Part shown: one piece after another, positions 35,308 to 45,037 of the stretch
Position numbering within the stretch: the first letter of the stretch is position 1
How the letters are laid out: each line of letters opens with the position of its first letter
DNA from: Ornithobacterium rhinotracheale
GTDB taxonomy: Bacteria > Bacteroidota > Bacteroidia > Flavobacteriales > Weeksellaceae
Reading direction: 5' to 3'
Length of the DNA: 64,000 bases
NCBI RefSeq assembly: GCF_022832975.1
Contig: NZ_CP094846.1
Span: 496,001 to 560,000 of the forward strand
Translations under genes and position numbers: made by a program
Notes under the pieces: generated by a model
Database searches by the model: none
Seen by the model: the letters and a program-made list of their open reading frames with translations, nothing else
Told to the model about the DNA's origin: nothing

Positions 35308-35808
35308 ATGAAAAAAATAAAAATACAATTATTAAGCCTTTTGGCTACGGGAGCTTTTTTAGTTTCATGCGAAAAAAAATCGACTCAAATCGAGGCAAAC
35401 AATGCACCTATCGAGATAGAATTTATTAAAGAAGGCGATTTAGTGTTGAAAAATAATGATTCAATCATCAAGAAATTGGATGTTGAGGTGGCAAACACAG
35501 ATTCTGAGCGTCAAATTGGGTTGATGAATCGTAGCAGCATGCTCGAAAATAGAGGGATGATTTTTGTTTTTGACGAAGACAATAATTCTGGTTTTTGGAT
35601 GAAAGATACTAGAATTCCGCTTGATATCATATTTGTGGGCCAAGATAGCACGGTAATCAATGTGCAAAAAAATGCAAAACCCTATGATGAGCATAATTAT
35701 CCAGCGACAGCGCCTTATCGTTATGTGTTAGAAGTAAATGGAGGAAGCGCAGATAAATGGGGTGTAAAAGAAGGTGTGACTAAATTAAGCTGGAAAACAA
35801 ATTCTTAA
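35308..35808 (+). CDS. DUF192 family lipoprotein
   Basis: The 166-residue protein has a lipobox (FLVSCEKK) followed by a DUF192 domain with ERQIGLMNRSSM, NRGMIFVFDED and FWMKDTRIPLDIIFV. The family is small and extracytoplasmic; its function is not established. It is likely co-transcribed with lgt. Confidence 0.88.
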   Translation: MKKIKIQLLSLLATGAFLVSCEKKSTQIEANNAPIEIEFIKEGDLVLKNNDSIIKKLDVEVANTDSERQIGLMNRSSMLENRGMIFVFDEDNNSGFWMKDTRIPLDIIFVGQDSTVINVQKNAKPYDEHNYPATAPYRYVLEVNGGSADKWGVKEGVTKLSWKTNS

Positions 35809-35877
35809 TTTTAAGAAAATAAAGTTTTGTAAGATTATATTTATTTATAAATTTGCATCAAATATTAATAAAAAAAT

Positions 35878-36255
35878 ATGGCATTGTTAAAAGAATTTAA
35901 AGAATTTGCAACAAAAGGAAATGTTGTAGATTTAGCCGTAGCGGTAATCATTGGAGCTGCTTTCGGTAAGATTGTTTCATCTTTTGTAGATGATTTAGTA
36001 ACTCCACTTATCTTAAATCCAGCATTGAAAGCTGCAGGTGTAGATAAAATTGCAGATTTAAGTTGGAATGGTGTGATGTATGGTAATTTCTTAGCAGCAA
36101 TTATCAACTTTATTGTTGTAGCATTTGCATTGTTTATGATGATTAAAGGAATCAACGCTTCTAAGAAAAAAGAAGAGCCACAACCAGAAGCTCCAGCGGG
36201 TCCTTCACAAGAAGAATTATTAGCAGAAATTAGAGATTTACTTAGAAATAAATAA
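35878..36255 (+). CDS. mscL: Large-conductance mechanosensitive channel
   Basis: The homopentameric channel opens on hypo-osmotic shock. The 125 residues have the expected short N-terminal helix, a first transmembrane helix with GNVVDLAVAVIIGAAFGKI, a periplasmic loop, a second helix (AAIINFIVVAFALFMMIKG) and a charged C-terminal helix. It stands alone with a terminator after it. Confidence 0.95.
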   Translation: MALLKEFKEFATKGNVVDLAVAVIIGAAFGKIVSSFVDDLVTPLILNPALKAAGVDKIADLSWNGVMYGNFLAAIINFIVVAFALFMMIKGINASKKKEEPQPEAPAGPSQEELLAEIRDLLRNK

Positions 36256-36278
36256 AATCCTCTAAGAGCTTAATTAAG

Positions 36279-36312
36279 AAAAAGCCACTCAAATTTTTGA
36301 GTGGCTTTTTTA
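36279..36312 (+). terminator. Terminator between mscL and the convergent porin gene
   Basis: Arms AAAAAGCCACTCAAA and TTGAGTGGCTTTTT form a strong stem flanked by A- and T-runs, so it can act in both directions. Confidence 0.9.
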
Positions 36313-36335
36313 TAGACTGAAAAAGCTGATGCTAA

Positions 36336-37832
36336 TTAAAATCTGAAACCAAGTGATAAAGAGAAATTACCTAATTTTTCTTTTACATCTTGTACAGAGG
36401 AAGCGTATCCAGTACCATCGAAATTATTGTTGTCTTCGGCAAAAGTGTTAAGCTCTAGTGCTTCTCTCGCCCCATTTTCTAATCTCGGATCTTTAGGATC
36501 TGTTACCCCTGGTGCAATGTCGCTGAAACGAACATTTGCATTAGGGTGATTGTTGAAATATAACCCACTTATCAAATAATTTCTATCTCTTTGTGCATAG
36601 CTATAAGCAGCATCTACAAAGAAGTTTCCAAAGTTGTAGCCAAGGCCAACTGAGAGCCCTGTTAAATCGCCAAATGGTTTGTAAGTGTTTTTTACACCTT
36701 CAAAGGAAACTTCTTTAAACGGAGATTGAATATATCTAAACCCAGCTCTTAAACTTAAATCGTGGATTCTTGTTTCTGCTCCTACTCGTACGCTTGAGCT
36801 ACCTTTTACATAATTGTTGAGATAATCGTTTACTCCACGAAATACATTGTCATTTTCTGGAATATATTTAGCCGAGCCAAAGTCGTTGTAGGTATAGTCT
36901 ACATTGATTAGCCCTTTTTTTCCTAAAACTAAAGCTCCAGATGCTGTGAATTTTTGAGCTGAATTAAAACTATTTTCTCCATAATTTCTTTGGCTCACTA
37001 CATAGAAAGCCTGATTACTATCTGTTAGTCCATACTCATTGGCGCTTTCAGCAACATCGCGATACCATTTTGGAGACTCGTAAGCTAAACCTAAACGTAA
37101 GTTTTTATTTACTTTTCCAATAACCCCTACCCCTACAGAGAATCCAGTTCCTGTTCTGTCATATGGAGTGTAATCTTTGATATATGAAGCCGTTTGGTTA
37201 GCGTCTTGATTTAGTTCAACAAGGCCATCTAATCTACTGCTTGAAAATTGATGAAAGTTTAATCCTAGTCCTAAATATAATTTGTTGTCGTAATTCGCAG
37301 CGAAACTCAAATTAGTAACATCGGAATTTCCTTCTTTTTCAGAATAAATTTGCTTGAGGCTTCCATATTTGGATTGAATATCAACAGGTAAATCAATTTT
37401 TTCATTCACTTGAGAATTTTTATTATAATTTAATCCTATTGCAAAATTTTTCCATTTTTCATTAGGTGATCCTGTATTGAAAACCATCACAGCGCCAGCT
37501 TGCCCAAGATTAAACTTGTTTTGTTTGTCATTGTTTGAGCCGTTTGCATAATTTATTTTTAGATTATTACTACTTACATCAGCTGTAAAACTAGCTTCTG
37601 AGTTTAGGAACACACCAGCGGCTGCAGGGTTATCTGCCATTGCAGATAAATCTCCCCCTAAGGCTCCCATTGAGCCACCTAATGCTTGGTTTCTAGCCGT
37701 TCCATATAATGCGTGGTTATCTGTAAATTGGTATAGATCTTCAATATAGTTGGTGTTGAGTTGCTGAGCACTCAAAGCTCCAGAGGCTAATAAAAAGCCA
37801 AGGCAACTTAGTTGTATAAATTTATTTTTCAT
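36336..37832 (-). CDS. OmpP1/FadL-family outer-membrane transport protein
   Basis: The 498-residue protein has a signal peptide (ALSAQQ) and an N-terminal hatch-like segment rich in small residues (GTARNQALGGSMGALGGDLSAMADNPAAAG), typical of FadL/TodX proteins. A long 14-strand-type barrel follows, ending in Phe (SLSLGFRF). Such proteins pass hydrophobic compounds; the substrate is unknown. A Tyr-rich lipoprotein gene lies 21 bp upstream on the same strand. Confidence 0.88.
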   Translation of the reverse strand: MKNKFIQLSCLGFLLASGALSAQQLNTNYIEDLYQFTDNHALYGTARNQALGGSMGALGGDLSAMADNPAAAGVFLNSEASFTADVSSNNLKINYANGSNNDKQNKFNLGQAGAVMVFNTGSPNEKWKNFAIGLNYNKNSQVNEKIDLPVDIQSKYGSLKQIYSEKEGNSDVTNLSFAANYDNKLYLGLGLNFHQFSSSRLDGLVELNQDANQTASYIKDYTPYDRTGTGFSVGVGVIGKVNKNLRLGLAYESPKWYRDVAESANEYGLTDSNQAFYVVSQRNYGENSFNSAQKFTASGALVLGKKGLINVDYTYNDFGSAKYIPENDNVFRGVNDYLNNYVKGSSSVRVGAETRIHDLSLRAGFRYIQSPFKEVSFEGVKNTYKPFGDLTGLSVGLGYNFGNFFVDAAYSYAQRDRNYLISGLYFNNHPNANVRFSDIAPGVTDPKDPRLENGAREALELNTFAEDNNNFDGTGYASSVQDVKEKLGNFSLSLGFRF

Positions 37833-37853
37833 TTTTTTAATTTCTTTTATTTA

Positions 37854-38930
37854 TTATTTAAAAACACGACCACTTCCGCCACTTCTTGCGGGGCTAGAGT
37901 AGCTTCCTCTGCTGCCACCCCAGTTACTATTGCTATTTCCCCAGCTGCTATTGTTGTTCCAGCTAGAGTTGCTTCTTGGGGAGTCGTAGTTTACACGAGC
38001 TCTACGTGCAGGAACAGTGCTTCTATCATCGGAAGTTCTAGCACTTCTATCATAACTTCTATTGTTCGGTTGATTATAAACGCTACCTCTTGTTTGGTTA
38101 TTTCTAACTCTCAAGGCGCTTCTTGAATTGTCGTAAGAAGAATTGTTGTTTCTATAGGCTCCGTTATTATAAGCATTATTGTTAATTGCTCTTCTTGGTG
38201 CTATAGTTGCGTTGTTACCCATTACACTTCCTCTCTTAACAGGTACAGGTTTCACATAATATGGTGCATAATATCCATTATAGTATCCGTTTCCGTAGTA
38301 GTAAGGGCTGTAGTATCCATAATATCTATTGTAATAATATGGTGAATAAGGAGCCCACATGTTATAGTATCCATAGTATGGAGTATAATATCCATAACCT
38401 CCGTAGAATGGGTCATTCCATGCCCAATAGTTGTTATAATAGCCATAAGGATAATATCCTCCATAGAATCTAGGGGAATACCAATTGTAGCCCATTCCAA
38501 AACCTAATCCCCAGCCGAAACCAGAATAATACGGTGAGCCAAAGTAATTGATAGAAACATTCACATCCTTATCTACATCCCCCCAAGTTGAATACTTAGA
38601 ATTTGGTTTTCGATCTTTTCTTTGCCAATCCGTTCTGTAATCCGAAATAGGCGCATTACCATTCTCGTCAAAATATTTTCCACCAATTCTTACTAAATCA
38701 TCTTTAGAAGATTTTGGATTATAATATCTTGCATCATAATAAATATCTTCATCGCCATCGCTGTCATACACGGCAACTTCTCTTACGTCCACAGATGGAT
38801 CGTAATAAATTCCATCGGTTTCCCTTGCCATAGGTTGTGAAACAGTACAAGAAGAAACCCCTGCAAACAACAATCCCAGCGGGATTATGCGCAGAAATGC
38901 TGAGTTTAATATTTTATTTTTATTTTTCAT
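37854..38930 (-). CDS. Tyr/Gly-rich lipoprotein divergent from proS
   Basis: The 358-residue protein has a lipobox (AGVSSCTVS), an acidic N-terminal region, then a long low-complexity block dominated by Tyr, Gly, Asn and Pro (for example GYYPYGYYNNYWAW, residues about 150-230), and an Asn/Ser/Arg-rich tail with RSGGSGRVFK. No enzymatic motif is visible. Homologues next to proS have sometimes been labelled prolyl-tRNA synthetase in databases, which this sequence does not support. It is probably a surface or matrix lipoprotein. Confidence 0.78.
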   Translation of the reverse strand: MKNKNKILNSAFLRIIPLGLLFAGVSSCTVSQPMARETDGIYYDPSVDVREVAVYDSDGDEDIYYDARYYNPKSSKDDLVRIGGKYFDENGNAPISDYRTDWQRKDRKPNSKYSTWGDVDKDVNVSINYFGSPYYSGFGWGLGFGMGYNWYSPRFYGGYYPYGYYNNYWAWNDPFYGGYGYYTPYYGYYNMWAPYSPYYYNRYYGYYSPYYYGNGYYNGYYAPYYVKPVPVKRGSVMGNNATIAPRRAINNNAYNNGAYRNNNSSYDNSRSALRVRNNQTRGSVYNQPNNRSYDRSARTSDDRSTVPARRARVNYDSPRSNSSWNNNSSWGNSNSNWGGSRGSYSSPARSGGSGRVFK

Positions 38931-39073
38931 GACATAAAAGTTTTATGTAAATATACAAATAATTAAATTTGTAGTTTTAATTTTCAAAGTGTAAATTTCA
39001 AATCATATGCCAATATTGAAAGATTTACAATTTCAAAAAAAATATTGGCAAATATTTAATAAAAAATAAGAGT

Positions 39074-40549
39074 ATGGCAAAATTAACGCCTCGTAATGAG
39101 GATTATAGCAAGTGGTATAATGAACTTGTGGTCTCAGCGGACTTAGCAGAAAATTCAGGAGTAAGAGGTTGTATGGTAATCAAACCTTATGGCTATGCCA
39201 TTTGGGAAAAAATGCAAGCTCAATTAGACAAAATGTTCAAAGAAACTGGACACCAAAATGCATATTTTCCGCTATTTGTTCCAAAAAGTTTGTTTGAGGC
39301 AGAAGAAAAAAATGCAGAAGGATTTGCCAAAGAGTGTGCCGTGGTTACGCACTACCGTTTAGTAAAAGATGACGAGAAGCCAGGAAAATTAAAAGTAGAT
39401 CCAAATTCAAAATTGGAGGAGGAGCTCGTAGTGCGTCCTACCTCAGAAGCCATTATTTGGAATACTTATAAAAACTGGATTCAATCGTACCGTGACCTGC
39501 CAATTTTGGTAAACCAATGGGCAAATGTGGTGCGTTGGGAAATGCGTACACGCTTGTTCTTGAGAACTGCCGAATTCTTATGGCAAGAGGGGCACACAGC
39601 ACACGCTACTCGCGAGGAGGCAATTGAGGAAACAGAGAAAATGATTGGAGTTTATGCAGATTTTGCAGAAAACTATATGAAAATTCCTGTAATTAAAGGT
39701 TTAAAAACTGAAGCAGAGCGTTTTGCAGGAGCAGATGAAACTTATTGTATCGAGGCGTTGATGCAAGATGGCAAAGCATTACAAGCAGGAACTTCTCACT
39801 TTTTAGGACAAAACTTTGCGAAGGCTTTTGATGTTAAATTCAATTCAAAAGAAGGTAAATTAGAATATGTTTGGGCAACTTCTTGGGGCGTTTCTACGCG
39901 ATTGATGGGAGCTTTAATCATGACTCACTCAGACGACCAAGGGTTGGTATTGCCTTCAACATTGGCACCGATTCAAGTAGTGATTGTTCCAATTTATTTC
40001 AACGATGAGCAAAAAGCTAAAATCGATGAGGTAGCTTTGAGAATGCACGATGAATTAAAAGCTAAAGGGCTTAGCGTGAAATACGATGACAATGATGCCT
40101 ATAAGCCAGGCTGGAAATTCCACGAATATGAATTAAAAGGTGTGCCAGTGCGTATCGCAATCGGACCAAAAGATTTAGAAAAAGGACATGTAGAAGTGGC
40201 AAGGAGAGATACGCTTGAAAAACAATTCATCGCGACCGATGAGGTAACCGATCTAGTGCCAAATCTTTTACAAGAAATCGACAATAATTTATTTAAGCGT
40301 GCGGTGGAATATCGTGCAACGCATACTACCAAAGCCGATACTTGGGAAGAGTTTGTAGATATTTTAGAAAACAAAGGAGGTTTTGTGTCTGCTCACTGGG
40401 ACGGAACTACGGAAACCGAGGAGAAAATTCAAGAGATGACCAAAGCTACAATTCGTTGTATTCCTTTAGATAATCAATTGGAAGAAGGAAAATGTATCTT
40501 GACAGGCAAGCCAAGTAAACAACGCGTATTGTTTGCAAAATCATATTAA
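39074..40549 (+). CDS. proS: Prolyl-tRNA synthetase (short, type 3)
   Basis: It charges tRNA-Pro. At 491 residues without the editing insertion it is the archaeal/eukaryotic-like form. Class II motifs are visible: [18 protein letters not shown] (motif 2 approach), [21 protein letters not shown], and a late [20 protein letters not shown] (motif 3). An anticodon-binding domain and a C-terminal zinc-like domain end in the conserved Tyr (FAKSY). It is single-gene, with a terminator close behind. Confidence 0.97.
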   Translation: MAKLTPRNEDYSKWYNELVVSADLAENSGVRGCMVIKPYGYAIWEKMQAQLDKMFKETGHQNAYFPLFVPKSLFEAEEKNAEGFAKECAVVTHYRLVKDDEKPGKLKVDPNSKLEEELVVRPTSEAIIWNTYKNWIQSYRDLPILVNQWANVVRWEMRTRLFLRTAEFLWQEGHTAHATREEAIEETEKMIGVYADFAENYMKIPVIKGLKTEAERFAGADETYCIEALMQDGKALQAGTSHFLGQNFAKAFDVKFNSKEGKLEYVWATSWGVSTRLMGALIMTHSDDQGLVLPSTLAPIQVVIVPIYFNDEQKAKIDEVALRMHDELKAKGLSVKYDDNDAYKPGWKFHEYELKGVPVRIAIGPKDLEKGHVEVARRDTLEKQFIATDEVTDLVPNLLQEIDNNLFKRAVEYRATHTTKADTWEEFVDILENKGGFVSAHWDGTTETEEKIQEMTKATIRCIPLDNQLEEGKCILTGKPSKQRVLFAKSY

Positions 40550-40568
40550 AATCCGATTTTTCAAAACA

Positions 40569-40609
40569 CAAAAAAATCCGTGCTCATCTCTGAACACGGA
40601 TTTTTTTAT
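40569..40609 (+). terminator. Terminator between proS and the DUF4136 gene
   Basis: Arms AAAAAATCCGTG and CACGGATTTTTT flank a 12-nt loop with A- and T-runs on either side. It is probably bidirectional. Confidence 0.88.
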
Positions 40610-40619
40610 AGATAAAAAT

Positions 40620-41168
40620 TTATTTTTTAGGCGGGTAGAAATACAAAATTTCATTTACCGCTTTCGGGATTCGTTCTACTTTGTCAGAAAGCTTATACAA
40701 GTTTAATCCCTCACCCATTCCTTGCCAAACAAGCGTATTGTTTTTGCGATTTACCAAATCGATGATCAAAGTTCCATCGTGGTATTTTCTCACATTCGGT
40801 GCACCCCAGTAGCCGTTGTAGCCATAAGGTCCCCAAGGACCAGCCCACCATGGATTATACCATGGGTCTACATCTACATTCACATGTTTTTGCGTTTTAG
40901 CAACGAGGTTTACGATCAAATCGGCAGAATTTTCAGAATTTGCCATCGTCAAACCTTTTTCTTCAAGATTTTGCTGAACTGCTGCTACTACACGACGCTT
41001 GTCTAAATCATTCATTTTTAAATTATTTAAACCTTTTTCATGAAAAGCAAAAGTTTTAAATTGCTGAAAATTCACATTTCTGTCGTAGTCACTGCTCACG
41101 CTCACCGTTCCACAGGAAGTCAATGCCAATAGCATGAACATTCCAAGTATTGATAAATATCTATTCAT
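40620..41168 (-). CDS. DUF4136 family lipoprotein
   Basis: The 182-residue protein has a lipobox (LALTSCGTV) followed by the DUF4136 pattern YDRNVNFQQFKTFAF, an Asp-Pro-Trp/Gly-rich loop (DPWYNPWWAGPWGPYGY) and DGTLIIDLVNRKNNTLVWQG. The function is unknown; members are envelope lipoproteins. It appears to be monocistronic. Confidence 0.88.
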   Translation of the reverse strand: MNRYLSILGMFMLLALTSCGTVSVSSDYDRNVNFQQFKTFAFHEKGLNNLKMNDLDKRRVVAAVQQNLEEKGLTMANSENSADLIVNLVAKTQKHVNVDVDPWYNPWWAGPWGPYGYNGYWGAPNVRKYHDGTLIIDLVNRKNNTLVWQGMGEGLNLYKLSDKVERIPKAVNEILYFYPPKK

Positions 41169-41275
41169 AAGTAATTCGTTTAGTTATAATAGCCCAATAA
41201 CAACAATTATTCCAATTCGTTAAGCATTAGTTTTTTAGCAAAGATTTATAGATTAACCCAAAATATCTCAAAATC

Positions 41276-41449
41276 CTATTTTTTTATCTTTTTTTCTAAA
41301 GGAATGAGTTTTTTATCATAGCCGTAAGGGCAATGTTTGCATCCGCTTTGGCAGCAATAGCCGCGTTTGAGCAAATATTTTTCGGTCTTAATTTTGAACC
41401 CCTCAGGCGAAAGATAATAATCTCCCTCTTCCAATTTTGGTTTAAGCAT
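41276..41449 (-). CDS. DUF5522 small cysteine-rich protein
   Basis: The 57-residue protein starts MLKPKLEEGDYYLS and has the conserved YLLKRGYCCQSGCKHCPYGY block with four cysteines, suggesting metal or iron-sulfur binding. The ATG overlaps the aroA stop (TAATG), so translation is coupled. The longer frame starting inside aroA is not favoured. The function is unknown. Confidence 0.82.
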   Translation of the reverse strand: MLKPKLEEGDYYLSPEGFKIKTEKYLLKRGYCCQSGCKHCPYGYDKKLIPLEKKIKK

Positions 41450-42678
41450 TAAGGTTGAATATTGAATCCGACATATTCTAAGTCTCTCCAAAATTTTGGA
41501 TATGATTTGTTTACCACTTCTGGACATTTGATTTCCATTTCACGCGTAAGGGCTAATGGGGTGAAGCTTAGAGCCATTCGGTGGTCTTCATATGTTTCGA
41601 TACACGGGGTTTGCCAAACATCTTCAAAAGCTACGAGTTCAATAGAATCGTCTGTGATAATGCTTTCTACACCACACTTTTTAAGTTCTGTTTTAAGCGC
41701 AACTAATCGATCCGTTTCCTTGATTTTTAAAGTATGCAAGCCAGTAAGTTTAACTTTAATTTTTAAACCAGCGCAAGTGATAGCTATTGTTTGTGCCAAA
41801 TCTGGGTTTCTGTTCAAGTCTAGACGAATGATCTCTGGCGGCGTGTAGTCGGTTTTTTTGCGTAAAATTACTTTATTGTTTCGCCAAAGTGTCATTACGC
41901 CAAAATATTTTTCGTATATCGGGACTAGCCGAGCGTCTCCTTGTAAACTGTCTCTTTTATAGGTGGAAAGCGTAATGTTGCAGTCTTTGGATAATGCAGC
42001 AATACTATACCAGTAAGAGGCAGAGCTCCAGTCCGATTCCACGATTACATTAGTTCTTTGTATTTTGCGACATGGCAATACGCGTATTCCCTTTTCATTT
42101 TCTAGCCATTCAACTTTTATTTCCACGGATTCTAATTGAGTTTTAGTCATCTCAATGTAGGGTTTAGAGGTTAATTCAGTAGTGAAATTTATTTCTAAAC
42201 CTTGTCTTAATTTGGGGGCAATGAGCATCAATGCAGAAATGTATTGGCTGCTTAAATTGGCTTGAATTTCGATGTTTTTTGGTTGAATAGCTTTTCCTGT
42301 GATTTTGAGTGGGGGATAGCCTTGTTTGTTTACATATTCAATATCGGCTCCTGCTTTTTTTAAAGCATCTACTAAAGGGGCTATGGGGCGTTCTTGCATT
42401 CTTTTTGAGCCCGTGAGAAGCACTTTTTTTACTTTTGAAAAAGCGTAATATGCAGTCAGGAATCGCATAGCGGTACCTGCGTGGTGAATATTTACTTCTT
42501 GTGAGTCTTTTTGTAGTGCTTTTTGCAAAACCTCGGTATCTTCGGCGTCGGCTATGTTTTCTATATCTTTGATTTCTGGGTATAGCTTTTTTAAAATCAG
42601 CCAGCGGTTGCTTTCGCTTTTTGAGCCTCCGATTTCGATTTCTCCAAAAATTTCGGCAGAGTGGTGGATAAGTTTCAT
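41449..42678 (-). CDS. aroA: 3-phosphoshikimate 1-carboxyvinyltransferase (EPSP synthase)
   Basis: This shikimate-pathway enzyme condenses shikimate-3-phosphate and phosphoenolpyruvate. The 409 residues are slightly short but complete. Visible are GSKSESNRWL at the N-terminus, GTAMRFLTAYY, the ETDRLVALKTELKK segment and the EDHRMALSF motif. It lies in a minus-strand run with a MazG-like gene 3 bp upstream and DUF5522 overlapping its end. Confidence 0.94.
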   Translation of the reverse strand: MKLIHHSAEIFGEIEIGGSKSESNRWLILKKLYPEIKDIENIADAEDTEVLQKALQKDSQEVNIHHAGTAMRFLTAYYAFSKVKKVLLTGSKRMQERPIAPLVDALKKAGADIEYVNKQGYPPLKITGKAIQPKNIEIQANLSSQYISALMLIAPKLRQGLEINFTTELTSKPYIEMTKTQLESVEIKVEWLENEKGIRVLPCRKIQRTNVIVESDWSSASYWYSIAALSKDCNITLSTYKRDSLQGDARLVPIYEKYFGVMTLWRNNKVILRKKTDYTPPEIIRLDLNRNPDLAQTIAITCAGLKIKVKLTGLHTLKIKETDRLVALKTELKKCGVESIITDDSIELVAFEDVWQTPCIETYEDHRMALSFTPLALTREMEIKCPEVVNKSYPKFWRDLEYVGFNIQP

Positions 42679-42681
42679 AAT

Positions 42682-43011
42682 TTAAGAACGGAGTTTTGGG
42701 TTATTGGCGTGTCTGTCGTGGTCTCTTTTGGTTTTGAGTTCCATTTTGCGCTGAAAGGCAGCATCGATATCTGTACCTGTCTGGTTAGCCAAGCAAATTG
42801 CCACAAAAATTACATCTGCCAACTCTTCGCCTAAATCTTTATTTTTGTCTGATTCCTTCTCGCTTTGCTCTCCATAGCGTCGTGCAATAATGCGTGCCAC
42901 TTCGCCTACTTCTTCGGTGAGCTGTGCCATATTGGTGAGCTCATTGAAATAGCGAACGCCATGGTTTTTTATCCATTCATCTACTTGTTGCTGGGCTTGT
43001 TTTAAAGACAT
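42682..43011 (-). CDS. MazG-like nucleotide pyrophosphohydrolase
   Basis: The 109-residue all-helical protein has the MazG-type metal site EEVGEVARIIARRYG and, later, LGEELADVIFVAICLA, a duplicated E-E-x-x-(D/E) arrangement. Such enzymes hydrolyse non-canonical nucleoside triphosphates. It sits between DUF4254 and aroA with short spacing. Confidence 0.9.
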   Translation of the reverse strand: MSLKQAQQQVDEWIKNHGVRYFNELTNMAQLTEEVGEVARIIARRYGEQSEKESDKNKDLGEELADVIFVAICLANQTGTDIDAAFQRKMELKTKRDHDRHANNPKLRS

Positions 43012-43029
43012 AAAAAAATAGCTATATTT

Positions 43030-43632
43030 TTATTTTTTGTATAAAACTGGGTTAAACTCCTCGTCGTTGTACATTTTCATTTGCTTGTACACTTTCATTT
43101 TCTTGGTGCCATTTTGCAAATCAGTAATAAGTTCCTCAATAGCAGTGCCCAAATCTTCTTTTTGGGTTAAAAGCACATCAAGTTTTTCTTGAGATTTTTT
43201 GCGGTGTTCTTCGCTCGCATCAGCACGATTAGCTTCCTCTCGCATGTGGTAAATTTTCAAAGCAAGAATAGAAAAACGATCAATTGCCCATGCAGGGCTT
43301 TCGGTGTTTATTTTAGCTTCTGGTGAGGTTTTAATAGCTTTTAATTCGTTCAAAAACCAACTGTCGATATATTCAACAGTGTCTGTTCTTTCTTGATTAG
43401 ATTGGTCGATCCAGCGTTTGATTTTTAAAGCTTCTTCTGGCGAAATTTCAGGGTCACGAATGATGTCTTCTAGATGCCATTGTACAGTATCGATCCAGTT
43501 TTTGCGATACAATAGGTGGTCTAGGCTACTACTTTCATATGGATTGTTGAGCGTAGCGTAAACATCGTCTTTTAAATGATAATCCTTAATACTTTGTTCA
43601 AAAATTTTCCAAGCGTTTTTCGTCAAATTCAT
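43030..43632 (-). CDS. DUF4254 family protein
   Basis: The 200-residue, largely helical protein has no signal peptide or membrane segment. It shows DUF4254 landmarks such as LLYRKNWIDTVQWHLEDIIRDP and WAIDRFSILALKIYHM. The function is unknown. The start overlaps the DUF4837 lipoprotein gene's stop by 4 bp, so they are coupled. Confidence 0.86.
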   Translation of the reverse strand: MNLTKNAWKIFEQSIKDYHLKDDVYATLNNPYESSSLDHLLYRKNWIDTVQWHLEDIIRDPEISPEEALKIKRWIDQSNQERTDTVEYIDSWFLNELKAIKTSPEAKINTESPAWAIDRFSILALKIYHMREEANRADASEEHRKKSQEKLDVLLTQKEDLGTAIEELITDLQNGTKKMKVYKQMKMYNDEEFNPVLYKK

Positions 43633-44768
43633 TGTTTCAGTTTAAATGTTGTAAATAATCCTTCCATGGTAGTGAGGTAGTCTCTCTTTTTACTCTTACC
43701 TTGGTTAAGCGGTGCAAATAAAATAGCTTGCGCGATATAAAGTGTGTGATTTTTTTGGTCAAGCAAAATCTTACTTGTGTATGGTCCTCCCATTTGAGAG
43801 AGCGTCATAGACCACCATCCTTGAGACTCGTATGCCAATACATTTGGCGCAGGGCTAGGCAGAGGCGTAAAGTCGTAAGAATCCATAAAAGCTGGATTTT
43901 TTTCCACCATTACATGGTCTTTCACTTCCACTCGCATGGAGTCGTTTCCATTCTTTATGTATTCAAATTTGGGCTCTTTTCCGCCCTCGGTGTAAAGTCC
44001 TGTGATAGAATCGCTAATTTTGATGAATTCTTGTAAATCAAGGTTAGGTTTATTGAACGGAACTTTGTACACCAAAATGTTGATGATATCGAAGGATGAT
44101 TTATTGACTAAATTGTTTTTAGCATCACGATTGGTAATTGTATTGACTTGGTCTTTGCGATACCAAACGAAGTTTTTCTCAGCACTTGCAATTTGGTAGT
44201 CTTTTGGTATCAAAAGAGAGACGCCCATAGCATCTAAATTAGGCGTACTTGCCTTGGCTTTAGAAATATAACTTTCAAGCAAAAAAGCTCTATCAGCCCA
44301 GCGATAAAGATTGATGATACTGTCTTGATTTTTATGCAAAAGGTCGGCGATTTCTTGAGCATTATTTCCGTGCACTTCTACATAGCCTTGCGGTTTTGCA
44401 AACTTGTTTTTTTCAGCAATAAACTCAGGCGCACCTAGCTTTAAATTTAAAATTAATCGAGTAGAGTTGAAGCGGTCGAGCGTATTTTCCTCAAAATGGC
44501 GAGAGCCAAACATGATTTCAGCAGGGTAGTAAATGCCCGGGAACACTCTACCAAAAAGTAAAGAATCCTCAAGTGTAGGTTTAATTTCTTTGTATAAGTC
44601 ATCGCTAGCAAACACCGAAACCAAGTTGATTGGTCCAGATGATGGCTTTCTGTAGGGCTCAGAACTTTCAGACTTTTTGCCACAAGATACAAAAAGCAAA
44701 ATGATGATTAAAAAAAATGGGAATTTTGCAAATCCCAAATTTTTATTGTGATTGAATAAAATTCCCAT
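43629..44768 (-). CDS. DUF4837 family lipoprotein
   Basis: The 379-residue protein has an N-terminal hydrophobic segment and lipobox (LLFVSCGKK). Conserved DUF4837 features include VFASDDLYKEIKPTLEDSLLFGR and a C-terminal GGPYTSKILLDQKNHTLY. It is an envelope lipoprotein of unknown role, lying between tatA and DUF4254 with short gaps. Confidence 0.86.
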   Translation of the reverse strand: MGILFNHNKNLGFAKFPFFLIIILLFVSCGKKSESSEPYRKPSSGPINLVSVFASDDLYKEIKPTLEDSLLFGRVFPGIYYPAEIMFGSRHFEENTLDRFNSTRLILNLKLGAPEFIAEKNKFAKPQGYVEVHGNNAQEIADLLHKNQDSIINLYRWADRAFLLESYISKAKASTPNLDAMGVSLLIPKDYQIASAEKNFVWYRKDQVNTITNRDAKNNLVNKSSFDIINILVYKVPFNKPNLDLQEFIKISDSITGLYTEGGKEPKFEYIKNGNDSMRVEVKDHVMVEKNPAFMDSYDFTPLPSPAPNVLAYESQGWWSMTLSQMGGPYTSKILLDQKNHTLYIAQAILFAPLNQGKSKKRDYLTTMEGLFTTFKLKQ

Positions 44769-44786
44769 TACAATTAAATTTTTAAA

Positions 44787-44987
44787 TTATTGTTGATTAA
44801 TTTCCTCTTTTTTCTCTTCCTTGGTTTTGTTTTCTTCTTTAGTCGCGTCTTTGAATTCTTTAATTCCTGTGCCTAATCCTTTCATCAATTCAGGGATTTT
44901 TCTACCCCCGAAAAGAATCAAAATAATAAGACCGATGATTAGAATCTCATTCCAACCTAACATACCTAAAAATACGGTTGCTAACAT
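44787..44987 (-). CDS. tatA: Sec-independent protein translocase TatA/TatE subunit
   Basis: The 66-residue protein has the typical N-terminal helix ([18 protein letters not shown]), the [23 protein letters not shown] amphipathic helix, and a Lys/Glu-rich tail. It forms the Tat pore for folded proteins. tatC is not in the immediate vicinity. It follows the EnvC-like gene on the minus strand. Confidence 0.94.
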   Translation of the reverse strand: MLATVFLGMLGWNEILIIGLIILILFGGRKIPELMKGLGTGIKEFKDATKEENKTKEEKKEEINQQ

Positions 44988-45037
44988 ATGCGTTTTGGTT
45001 TTTTACAAATTTATAAAATAATTTTTAATATCAGATA

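Noticed and set aside
38252-38500. Met/His/Ile-rich antisense and shifted frames over the Tyr-rich lipoprotein
   Set aside because: They are low-complexity shadows of the Tyr codon runs.
43728-44199. Plus-strand frames opposite DUF4837
   Set aside because: No start signals or domain similarity; the minus-strand lipoprotein explains the region.
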